32,364 nucleotides of DNA. Origin: Clostridia bacterium. GTDB taxonomy: Bacteria > Bacillota_A > Clostridia > Oscillospirales > CAG-272. The stretch lies in contig JAFTLD010000074.1 of NCBI GenBank assembly GCA_017452945.1, forward strand, positions 1 through 32,364, read 5' to 3'. Position 1 is the stretch's first letter. Each line of letters begins with the position of its first letter. Of the stretch, positions 15,882 through 22,686 are shown piece after piece. The notes under the pieces were generated by a model that saw only the letters and a list, made by a program, of their open reading frames with translations, was not told where the DNA came from and ran no database searches. A program made the position numbers and the translations under genes.

Positions 15882-16817
15882 ATGGGAGCTTGGGGTGTCG
15901 GAATCACGTCAAACGACGCGGCACAGGATTTGAAAAAGGAATTTCAAGCGGCATTTTCTTACTATGACGTAGCGTCCGCACTTGTAAAAATTGATGCGTA
16001 CGTCAGAGCAGACGGATACAACGAATCGGACGAGGGCGATTGGTGTGACTACTATTATTCGCTTGCCAACTTTATGTGGAAAAAAGGTATCCTTACCGAT
16101 CAGGTCAGAGATACAGCCGTCCATATGATCGATATCGGCTTCGGTCTTGAAATATGGGCAGACGAGGGCGAAAAAACGCTTAACAAAAGGAAAAAGGCAC
16201 TTGCAGAGTTCAGAGATATGCTGCTCTCACCGCAGCCTGCCAAAAAGAAAATCAAGATGGATTTATACCTGAATTCCGTTTTTGATGTTGGGGACTACAT
16301 TGCCTTCCAGCTTCAAACAAAGGACAACTGTTATTTGGCAGATAAAAGCAGCTTTGACGAGAATTACTTCCGGTCGATGGACGGAAAGTACGTTGTAATC
16401 CGAAAGGTACAAGACCATATATCGTACAGGTCTAAAATCGTTCCCGAGGTTGCTGACCATTGGATCGTATATCAGCTTTATTGCGACTTCTTTGACGAGA
16501 TCCCCGATATGTCGAGGCTCAAAGACGATCATTGGGCGTACATGGAAGGACGAATTGCTTATGACGATCCTCCCGATAAAAAAAGCTGCTATTTTTATTG
16601 CGAAAGCTCACTTTTCTATTTCAAAAAAAGAGGATATCATGTTATCGGAAACAGTAAAAAAGGAATTCATAAAATAAATTACTACCGGAATTCTCAAGCT
16701 GTTTTTTTGGGAGTATCGTCTTGCCACTATAATGGTGATACATGTCTGATAAACAGCATTTTGAAAACGAAAACAAGTAAGAAGCCGAAACGGTTATTTC
16801 CGTTCAATTTATGGTAA
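15882..16817 (+). CDS. DUF4259-like protein with extra C-terminal region
   Basis: The start is placed at ATG 15882 (MGAWGVGITSNDAA), which has GGAGG just upstream. An upstream TTG at 15849 is less likely. The opening matches the MGAWG-G-xxND pattern typical of DUF4259 proteins, and the N-terminal ~115 residues are acidic and helical. The remaining ~195 residues are unlike the short DUF4259 proteins; they contain DVGDYIAFQL at about residue 140 and a Tyr/Asp/Lys-rich tail ending in a basic KTSKKPKRLF. The second half is visibly richer in A and T and uses more AT-ending codons than its neighbours, hinting at recent acquisition. In other genomes DUF4259 proteins can occur in immunity or polymorphic-toxin contexts. 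No toxin partner is seen here. Confidence 0.75.
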   Translation: MGAWGVGITSNDAAQDLKKEFQAAFSYYDVASALVKIDAYVRADGYNESDEGDWCDYYYSLANFMWKKGILTDQVRDTAVHMIDIGFGLEIWADEGEKTLNKRKKALAEFRDMLLSPQPAKKKIKMDLYLNSVFDVGDYIAFQLQTKDNCYLADKSSFDENYFRSMDGKYVVIRKVQDHISYRSKIVPEVADHWIVYQLYCDFFDEIPDMSRLKDDHWAYMEGRIAYDDPPDKKSCYFYCESSLFYFKKRGYHVIGNSKKGIHKINYYRNSQAVFLGVSSCHYNGDTCLINSILKTKTSKKPKRLFPFNLW

Positions 16818-16825
16818 CTACGCAA

Positions 16826-16851
16826 ACGGACCGTCGAGGACGCCGGTCCGT
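16826..16851. repeat. Palindromic GC-rich repeat upstream of mnmA
   Basis: ACGGACC and GGTCCGT form a 7-base inverted repeat around the core GTCGAGGACGCC. It occupies the 50-base gap between the DUF4259-like gene and mnmA, just ahead of the mnmA ribosome binding site. The core and right half match, with about 20 of 25 bases identical, the two repeat units inside dnaE (26450-26515). It therefore belongs to one dispersed repeat family. Confidence 0.65.
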
Positions 16852-16867
16852 ATCAAGAAGGATCAAG

Positions 16868-17953
16868 ATGGACAACAATAACACACAAAAACAAAAGATC
16901 ATGGTCGCCATGAGCGGCGGTGTGGACAGCGCGGTGACTGCCCTGCTCTGCTTGCAGGCGGGCTATTGCGCGGGTGGCTGCACCATGAAGCTGTACAGGC
17001 CGCCAAGCGACTCTGCAGAGGGGCGCGTTTGCGGCTCGGACAAGGACGTGGACGATGCCCGCGCGGTGTGCGAGCATTTGGGTATTGCGCACTCGGTGCT
17101 GGATTTCGGTGCGGAGTTTGACCAAAGCGTCATAGCCGATTTCATTTCGGAATATCAGAATTGCCGCACGCCCAACCCCTGCATCGTGTGCAACAGATGC
17201 ATGAAATTCGGTGCGCTCTTGGACGCAGCTCTGGATATGGGCTACGACAAGATCGCCACGGGACATTATGCAAGAATTGAACAGAGTGAGAGCGGCAGAT
17301 ATCTGCTCAAAAAAGCAGCCGATCCGACCAAGGATCAGACCTATTTTCTCTGGCAGCTGACGCAGCGTCAGCTCGCGCACACGCTCTTTCCTCTCGGCAG
17401 CATGACCAAGGCAGAGGCCAGAGCACTTGCCGAGCAGCACGGACTTATCAATGCGCATAAAAGCGACAGCCAGGACATTTGCTTTGTGCCGGACGGTGAC
17501 TACGCTGCATTTATCACCAAAAAAACAGGGGCAACCTACCCCTGCGGCAATTTTGTGGATACGGATGGCAACGTGCTCGGTCGTCACGCGGGCATCATCC
17601 GCTATACGGTCGGACAACGCAAAGGGCTTGGCATAGCCCTTGGAGCACCCATGTACGTCAAAAGCAAAAACGCAGCCGACAACACGGTCACGCTTTGTGA
17701 CAACGACGCGCTGTTTACCACGCAGTTGGACGTTGACCGCATCAATCTGATCGCACTTCCCCGCCTGGACGCTCCCATTCGCGCAGAGATCAAGATCCGC
17801 TATGCGCACACACCCGCGCCCGCAACCGTCACACAAACAAGCAAAAATTCGCTGCACATCGCATTTGATAAACCGCAGCGTGCCATCGCCCCCGGTCAGT
17901 CCGCTGTTATTTATCAGGGCGACACGGTCATAGGCGGCGGAATTATCCGATAA
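16868..17953 (+). CDS. mnmA: tRNA-specific 2-thiouridylase MnmA
   Basis: This 361-residue enzyme makes the 2-thiouridine at position 34 of Lys, Glu and Gln tRNAs, using ATP to adenylate the base and a persulfide sulfur donor. The PP-loop SGGVDS is at residues 16-21. The two catalytic cysteines fit C108 (NPCIVCNR) and C205 (DSQDICF), and GQRKGLGIALG marks the central domain. The start is set at ATG 16868 behind AAGAAGGAT. A longer frame from 16811 would translate the palindromic repeat and is unlikely. The length is typical. The gene closes the plus-strand group begun by trmL, so two wobble-position tRNA modification enzymes lie close together. Confidence 0.97.
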   Translation: MDNNNTQKQKIMVAMSGGVDSAVTALLCLQAGYCAGGCTMKLYRPPSDSAEGRVCGSDKDVDDARAVCEHLGIAHSVLDFGAEFDQSVIADFISEYQNCRTPNPCIVCNRCMKFGALLDAALDMGYDKIATGHYARIEQSESGRYLLKKAADPTKDQTYFLWQLTQRQLAHTLFPLGSMTKAEARALAEQHGLINAHKSDSQDICFVPDGDYAAFITKKTGATYPCGNFVDTDGNVLGRHAGIIRYTVGQRKGLGIALGAPMYVKSKNAADNTVTLCDNDALFTTQLDVDRINLIALPRLDAPIRAEIKIRYAHTPAPATVTQTSKNSLHIAFDKPQRAIAPGQSAVIYQGDTVIGGGIIR

Positions 17954-17963
17954 ACTGCATAAA

Positions 17964-17992
17964 AAGGGGCTGCGCGAAATGCGCGGCCCCTT
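17964..17992. terminator. Bidirectional terminator between mnmA and the DUF4430-like lipoprotein
   Basis: AAGGGGC and GCCCCTT enclose an inner GCGC/GCGC stem. The hairpin lies 10 bases after both the mnmA stop (+) and the lipoprotein stop (-). The A-rich flank on one side gives a T run on the minus-strand transcript. Confidence 0.75.
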
Positions 17993-18001
17993 GAATCTTT
18001 A

Positions 18002-18430
18002 TCAGTTGATGGAATCCAGATAAACGACGATAATGTCGCCTTCCTTGACGGTCTGTACGTACATGGGGTTATCCAGATCGTTTACACCGTTGAGTGCATA
18101 TGTCCAGAACTGGCCCTTACCTGCGGTCTTGTTGCCGATCTTGGTGATGGTTTCCTGGGATTCATCCTTGAACTCGATGGCGATCTCTTCAAACTCACAA
18201 ATGTCGATCAGAACCTGGGTAATGGTAGGCTCAGCGTCACCGGTATACGTGTAAGCATACTCGGGATCCTGTACAAGAATTTCGCTGTCCTTATCGGGGC
18301 CATCCTTGACCGTAAATTTTACGACGATGGTTTTTTCGGTCTGCTCGGGCTCTTTTTGGTCACAAGCAACCATAACGCAACCCATCATGACGATTGCAAG
18401 TGCCAAAGCCAATACTCTGTAAAGTTTCAT
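18002..18430 (-). CDS. Putative lipoprotein with DUF4430-like domain
   Basis: This 142-residue protein starts with a lipoprotein signal sequence (MKLYRVLALALAIVMMGCVMVAC), with the probable lipidated cysteine at residue 23. The mature domain of about 110 residues shows the pattern of DUF4430: an early beta strand (IVVKFTVKDG), a helix around PTITQVLIDICEFEEIAI, then FWTYALNGVND and a final VKEGDIIVVYLDS. In known proteins this fold is related to the C-terminal domain of cobalamin-binding proteins. Ligand binding at the cell surface is plausible, but the ligand is unknown. AAAGGAG precedes the ATG. Transcription starts from a full-consensus promoter at 18466-18494, so strong constitutive expression is likely. 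Confidence 0.8.
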   Translation of the reverse strand: MKLYRVLALALAIVMMGCVMVACDQKEPEQTEKTIVVKFTVKDGPDKDSEILVQDPEYAYTYTGDAEPTITQVLIDICEFEEIAIEFKDESQETITKIGNKTAGKGQFWTYALNGVNDLDNPMYVQTVKEGDIIVVYLDSIN

Positions 18431-18465
18431 TGCAATATCTCCTTTAGGATTTTTTTGTCATGTCT

Positions 18466-18494
18466 ATTATACTGCATTTTTTCTCTTTTGTCAA
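18466..18494 (-). promoter_or_regulatory. Full-consensus sigma-A promoter for the DUF4430-like lipoprotein
   Basis: On the minus strand TTGACA (18494-18489) and TATAAT (18471-18466) are separated by exactly 17 bases, a perfect match to the housekeeping consensus. The ATG lies 35 bases downstream of the -10 box. Confidence 0.9.
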
Positions 18495-18511
18495 CCGTTT
18501 TTTTGCATATT

Positions 18512-19000
18512 TTACACACCAAATAAGCACACCAGCTGCAAGATCAGCATATAAAGCAGCCACAAAAGATGCAGCCACAGCACCGCCCCTGCCCCAAGCG
18601 ACAGGCATTGCCAATGCAGCGCACAGACCGTGCACAAAATCGCTGTCAGCACAATGACAAGCAAAGACAGCACCAAATTCTGCTTGACAAAAAACAAAGG
18701 ATACCATAAAAAGCCCACGCCGATCATGAGCAAAAAGAAGCATGCACCGCGCCATGCACCAATGCAATTGTGTCCGTATGTACACAGTATTGCACCCAAA
18801 ACCGCGCCCAAAATGAAATACCAGAGCATCCACAAAAGACTCATCAGCCACACAGGCGGTATAAGCTCGCGAATGCCCATTTGCACAATGCCCGCGTTGG
18901 GTGAGCCCCACCATAATCTGACCGCCATGCCACACAGCGCAAGTGCTGCACCAAAGGCAACAGACCAGATCAATGCCGTACTGCTGTTTTCTCGTTTCAT
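18512..19000 (-). CDS. TspO/MBR-like membrane protein
   Basis: The protein is 162 residues from ATG 19000, placed there because GGGGTGAT lies just upstream. It has five hydrophobic segments, the topology of the TspO/MBR (translocator/peripheral benzodiazepine receptor) family. The loop after the first helix contains LIPPVWLMSLLWMLWYFILG, similar to the family's PP-W...W...Y-x3-G signature. Later segments contain LWYPLFFVKQNL, close to the N-x2-W-x2-LFF signature, and LLWLLYMLILQLV, near the ligand pocket. Family members bind porphyrins or other tetrapyrroles and modulate stress responses; the ligand here is unknown. The match is divergent and was made by eye. The gene follows the PBP gene after a repeat array and a long hairpin. 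Confidence 0.7.
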   Translation of the reverse strand: MKRENSSTALIWSVAFGAALALCGMAVRLWWGSPNAGIVQMGIRELIPPVWLMSLLWMLWYFILGAVLGAILCTYGHNCIGAWRGACFFLLMIGVGFLWYPLFFVKQNLVLSLLVIVLTAILCTVCALHWQCLSLGAGAVLWLHLLWLLYMLILQLVCLFGV

Positions 19001-19022
19001 TATCATCACCCCATACAAAGTA

Positions 19023-19060
19023 TGCGTAAAAGGTCGGGGATATGCCCGACCTTTTACGCA
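19023..19060. terminator. Long perfect hairpin downstream of the PBP gene
   Basis: A perfect 16-base inverted repeat (TGCGTAAAAGGTCGGG with CCCGACCTTTTACGCA) flanks a 6-base loop. It directly adjoins the mini-hairpin array at 19061-19181 and lies 23 bases upstream of the TspO-like start codon. It could end PBP transcription or protect the RNA; the trailing T run is poor. Confidence 0.55.
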
Positions 19061-19181
19061 GTGATATTTGCCTGCGGCAAGTGATATTGCGCTTCGCGCA
19101 GTGATATTTGCCTACGGCAAGTGATATTCGCCTTTGGCGAGTGATATTGCGCTTCGCGCAGTGATATTTGCGCTTCGCGCA
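19061..19181. repeat. Tandem array of mini-hairpins joined by GTGATATT
   Basis: Six units of 20-21 bases each start with GTGATATT (19061, 19081, 19101, 19121, 19141, 19161) and continue with a small 12-13-base hairpin. The hairpin sequence varies while keeping its pairing: TTGCC-TGC-GGCAA, TGCGC-TTC-GCGCA, TTGCC-TAC-GGCAA and TCGCC-TTT-GGCGA. The array fills the space between the PBP stop codon (19183) and the 16-base hairpin at 19023-19060. The conserved linker and covarying stems suggest selection for structure. A related array lies at 25951-26133. Confidence 0.85.
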
Positions 19182-19182
19182 G

Positions 19183-21498
19183 TTATTCTTCCGCTTCGGA
19201 TTCTTCATGCTCGTGCGCAGGACAGGGATTTGTTTTGGAAGGGGTTGCATACCACGTACCGCGCCATTCCCCCGGGAGCGACGGTGCATCCCAGAGGAAA
19301 TAAGGCGAATCCTTGATAAACACCTCTTGTCCAAAGCTGCGCGTACCTCGCAAGACTCCTGCGTCCCGTACCGCCTCACTCGGGCAAAACTGCCCCGCAA
19401 CACCGCCAAACACGGTATCGTAGGAAACGAGCACGTGCCTCTCACATGTCCCCAGCGGCAGATTGTCGGTTGTAAAATAGCCTGTTTTTCTGCGTGAGCC
19501 GCGCAGATCACACGTGCAGGCATAGCCCGGCAGCTGTCCCGAATCGGCACAAAAAGAAAATTTCTGCACGGTTTCGGGCATGGGAAATGCGGTCGGTCCT
19601 TGGTCAAAAATGCCTGCGTCGTACAGCCTTGTCATGACCTCGTCCCATACCGTGATACTGACGTTCCCCTCAATGCTTCCCTGCTCTGCGGGATAATCGT
19701 ACCCCGTCCAGACACCGCCAATCACCTCGGGCGTATAGCCTACGAACAATCGATCCACGCCTCTTTGCGTGGTTCCCGTCTTGCCTGCGACCTCGACCCG
19801 ATCCGAAAGGCCTATTTTGCCCTTAGCAGTTCCATCCGTGACCACCTCTTGCAGCATTTTGGTCATGATGGCTGCGTTTTCGGGCGACAAGACGGCACGC
19901 GGTTCTGCCTCCACGGTCAGCAGCGGAACGCCGTCCGCATCCGTAACGCGGTAATAAGACCGCCAGGGTTGATAATTTCCGTCGTAAAAAATGCTGTAGG
20001 CCGCGGTCAGCTCACGCAAGGTCACACCGTGCGCAAACTGCCCCAAAGCAAGTCCTGCTTGTGTGAGATCATTTTGATCCAGCGAGGACATATCCAGCTG
20101 CTCCTTCAAAAATGCCAGCGAATTCTCTCTGCCCACATCATCCAATATTCTGACAGCCACGGTATTGACCGACTGCGCAAGCGCCTGGTGCACGGCAGTC
20201 AGACCGTGATAGGCATAATGCGCGTTACGCGGCCAAGGCTTTGTTCCCTCAAAGCGCAGCGGCACGTCATCGTATACGGTTGCCCAGTTGATCAGCCCTC
20301 TCTGCAGCGCGGGCGCATAGACCGAGAGGGGCTTGATGGCCGAGCCGGGCGGCAGACGCGTGTCGGTTGCGTAATTCTGCAAGCGATTGGCGTTTTTCTG
20401 TCCGACAGCGCCTGCCACACCCAAAATATCACCCGTTGCCGGATCGATGATCATCATAGAGGAGCGCTCCTCGGGGGTAAAGAGATCGGTGGTGGCGTAA
20501 TACTCCTCCAGTATGCACTGCACTCTCTCGTCCATGGCGCAGTATATGCGCAAGCCCCCGTTGTACACCATGCTGCTTGCCACGCTGCGGCTGTAGCCGT
20601 AGGCATCGCACAGATCGCGTATGACGTCCTCAATGACCATATCCTCATACCACGAGGAAACACGCCTCTGCTGCTGCGCCTCCGGAGAAAAAGAAAGCGG
20701 CTGCGTGGCCTGTGCGTAGATTTGGCTGTCAATATATCCCTGCTCCAGCATACAGGAAAGGATCAGCTGCCTGCGCTTTTCGTTTTGCTCGGGATGCGTC
20801 AAGGGGTTGTACCGCGCGGGATTGTTGGTAATGGCGGCAATGCAGGCGCATTCCCCCACGCTGAGCGCGGACACGTTTTTTGAAAAATAGTGCTGTGCCG
20901 CAGCACCCACACCGCGGCAGCCGTCGGCCAAATTGATGACGTTGAGATAGGTTTCCAATATCTCGCTTTTGCTCATTCTGCGCTCCAGATCAAGGGCTGA
21001 AAACATTTCGCCAAGCTTGCGGTCGATGCTGATGCGGTCGTCCCCTGTCAGATTTTTGACCAGCTGCTGCGTAATGGTAGACGCGCCGAACGATCTGCCG
21101 CCCTTTTGCAAAAGGCGATTTTGCAGATATGACAAGGCAGCCTCGCCCGTACGCAGAAAATCCACCCCCTCATGCTCCCAAAAGCGTTTGTCTTCAATGG
21201 CGACAAAGGCATCCGCAAGCGCGCGCGGGATCTGATCAAAGGAGGCGTATTCATAATAGGTACTGCCGCCGCAAAAGGGGCCGATCTCATAAGCTTTTCC
21301 TTGCCGCGTGGCGCGGTCGGAAAAATCGTACGCATACAGCCGCGAGGTACCGCCCGTGCGCACGATCTGCAAAAGGGCATCATCCACCGCGCTTTTTGCG
21401 TAAGGGGCCAGCGCAAATCCGACGGCAATACAGGCCGCCGAGGCACTCAGATTGGCCACGGTCAGCACAAGGGCGATCCATTTACAAAGCTTTTTCAT
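19183..21498 (-). CDS. Class A penicillin-binding protein (PBP1A family), bifunctional peptidoglycan synthase
   Basis: The protein is 771 residues from ATG 21498 (GAGGAG upstream); the longer open frame from 21681 would overlap the divergent gene. An N-terminal membrane anchor (about 7-32) is followed by the GT51 glycosyltransferase domain: IEDKRFWEHEG with catalytic Glu102, GASTITQQLVKNL at 138-150, RKLGE at 160-164 and ILETYLN at 180-186. The transpeptidase domain has SAIK at 386-389 (catalytic Ser386), SVN at 443-445 and KTGTT at 573-577. The enzyme polymerises glycan strands and cross-links peptides on the outer membrane face. The C-terminal tail (about 650-771) has several cysteines and ends in an acidic HEHEESEAEE. 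A BofC_C-type gene lies divergently upstream. Confidence 0.95.
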   Translation of the reverse strand: MKKLCKWIALVLTVANLSASAACIAVGFALAPYAKSAVDDALLQIVRTGGTSRLYAYDFSDRATRQGKAYEIGPFCGGSTYYEYASFDQIPRALADAFVAIEDKRFWEHEGVDFLRTGEAALSYLQNRLLQKGGRSFGASTITQQLVKNLTGDDRISIDRKLGEMFSALDLERRMSKSEILETYLNVINLADGCRGVGAAAQHYFSKNVSALSVGECACIAAITNNPARYNPLTHPEQNEKRRQLILSCMLEQGYIDSQIYAQATQPLSFSPEAQQQRRVSSWYEDMVIEDVIRDLCDAYGYSRSVASSMVYNGGLRIYCAMDERVQCILEEYYATTDLFTPEERSSMMIIDPATGDILGVAGAVGQKNANRLQNYATDTRLPPGSAIKPLSVYAPALQRGLINWATVYDDVPLRFEGTKPWPRNAHYAYHGLTAVHQALAQSVNTVAVRILDDVGRENSLAFLKEQLDMSSLDQNDLTQAGLALGQFAHGVTLRELTAAYSIFYDGNYQPWRSYYRVTDADGVPLLTVEAEPRAVLSPENAAIMTKMLQEVVTDGTAKGKIGLSDRVEVAGKTGTTQRGVDRLFVGYTPEVIGGVWTGYDYPAEQGSIEGNVSITVWDEVMTRLYDAGIFDQGPTAFPMPETVQKFSFCADSGQLPGYACTCDLRGSRRKTGYFTTDNLPLGTCERHVLVSYDTVFGGVAGQFCPSEAVRDAGVLRGTRSFGQEVFIKDSPYFLWDAPSLPGEWRGTWYATPSKTNPCPAHEHEESEAEE

Positions 21499-21586
21499 GC
21501 ATTCTCCTCTTTTTTGGGGCTTGATTTGCATAGACTTGTCAAATCGGGCAAAAATAATCATGCAAACAAAAAAGCGAGGTACAAGC

Positions 21587-22126
21587 ATGAGATCATTAAA
21601 AATTGCCTTTAGCGTTCTGCTATGCGTTACTATTTTGTCGGTTGGTGCATCGGTTGTATGCGCGGTGATTGCCGGCAACACAGCCGAATCCTTCCGCGAT
21701 TACCGTTCTTCTGTCATTACTGCATTAAGTTCCCTGCACGCGCAGCTGAATAGCTCCAAGCAGGCCTTTGCCGAGGCGCTGACGTATCTGGAGGGCGAGC
21801 AAAACACCGAACAGCAAACAGAGCCTGCAACAGAATCCATGACCGAAGAGCAGCAAAGCGCTGCACAGACCGAGCAGGACAGCGCAAATACGGATGTGAT
21901 GAAGGATCCGCAGACCACACCCGAAAGCACTGCTCCGACCGCGCTTTTCACGGTGCGTAAGGTGGACGGCCGTATCGGTATTTACGACGCGAACGGTGTG
22001 CTTTTGCGCACGCTGAACGTCTCGGTTGCAACGTTGCCCCGTGCAGACCGCGAGCTGCTTGAGGTAGGGATCGTACTTTGCAGCCAAGAGGAGCTGGACG
22101 CATTGATCGAGGATTATTCCGGCTAA
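21587..22126 (+). CDS. Membrane-anchored protein with BofC C-terminal-type domain
   Basis: The protein is 179 residues from ATG 21587, chosen for a GAGGT site 6 bases upstream. An N-terminal hydrophobic segment (about 6-28) acts as signal anchor. It is followed by a short helical stretch and a long Gln/Glu/Thr-rich linker (about 65-115). The C-terminal ~60 residues match the BofC_C pattern: FTVRKVDGRIGIYDANGVLL, then LPRADRELLEVGIVL and a final EELDALIEDY. In Bacillus, BofC restrains the SpoIVB signal in sigma-K activation, but stand-alone BofC_C domains occur widely in Clostridia with unproven roles. It is divergent from the PBP gene with an 88-base shared upstream region, which may tie it to cell-wall or spore processes. 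Confidence 0.8.
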   Translation: MRSLKIAFSVLLCVTILSVGASVVCAVIAGNTAESFRDYRSSVITALSSLHAQLNSSKQAFAEALTYLEGEQNTEQQTEPATESMTEEQQSAAQTEQDSANTDVMKDPQTTPESTAPTALFTVRKVDGRIGIYDANGVLLRTLNVSVATLPRADRELLEVGIVLCSQEELDALIEDYSG

Positions 22127-22166
22127 AAATCCGAGCCAACGCTGCACGCGTTGGCTCGGATTTTTT
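22125..22166 (+). terminator. Strong Rho-independent terminator after the BofC_C gene
   Basis: A near-perfect stem of about 16 base pairs (AAATCCGAGCCAACGC with GCGTTGGCTCGGATTT) around a 5-base loop is followed by a T run. It starts at the stop codon of the gene. Confidence 0.9.
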
Positions 22167-22198
22167 ATTCAAAGGTGTTTTTTATGGGGGAAGCAAAT

Positions 22199-22606
22199 TC
22201 AAAACGGATCACTTTGATCCCGATCGTTGGGATCTCCCAGATAATATCCTCCGCTGCCGTAAAATAGAATCACGTGGGATTCTTGGTTGATCCTGCCGGG
22301 AACGAGTGCCGATTCCGTATTCTCGTCAAATTCAATGATCAGGCGCTGCTCTTCCTTGCCGCTTTCAAGCGATTCGTACCACATGCGCGAATACGGATAA
22401 AACGGAAACGGATCAGACAGATCGTAGCCGTCAAAGGTGCAAACGACCGTGTCCTCAATCAGATATCTTTGCCCATCAAGCTCGTATTCAAACACGAAAG
22501 GAAACTCCCCTTCCGTGATTTTCGGTGCAGGCTCATAGCTCTTTTCACACCCCGAAAAGCTCAGCATGACAAGCAGGCTAAGCATAATCAAAACAAATTT
22601 TTTCAT
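22199..22606 (-). CDS. Small putative lipoprotein
   Basis: The protein is 135 residues from ATG 22606, which has AAAGGAG immediately upstream. The longer frame from 22759 would run into the preceding gene and has no such site. The N-terminus is a clear lipoprotein signal (MKKFVLIMLSLLVMLSFSGC) with the lipidated cysteine at residue 20. The mature part is acidic and aromatic-rich. It contains FVFEYELDGQRYLIEDTVVCTF and an ending rich in Gly, Tyr and Asp (LFYGSGGYYLGDPNDRDQS). No named family is recognised. It lies 80 bases downstream of the LRR membrane protein and may be part of that sigma-factor cassette, perhaps as an exported target; this is inference from position only. Confidence 0.75.
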   Translation of the reverse strand: MKKFVLIMLSLLVMLSFSGCEKSYEPAPKITEGEFPFVFEYELDGQRYLIEDTVVCTFDGYDLSDPFPFYPYSRMWYESLESGKEEQRLIIEFDENTESALVPGRINQESHVILFYGSGGYYLGDPNDRDQSDPF

Positions 22607-22686
22607 GACTTCTCCTTTAGCCGAACCAAGTTGGTTTTGACGTGCAGACTTGTCCGATTCCTGCATCTTTTCTCTTGGACATATCT

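Noticed and set aside
19061..19181. CRISPR array
   Set aside because: Repeat and spacer lengths (8 and 12 bases) are far too short, the spacers are self-complementary, and no cas gene is present.
18444..19607. 387-residue minus-strand open frame
   Set aside because: It runs through the TspO-like gene, the hairpin array and the 3' end of the PBP gene in another frame. Its repetitive Cys/Arg/Lys segment is a translation of the mini-hairpin repeat, and it has no ribosome binding site.
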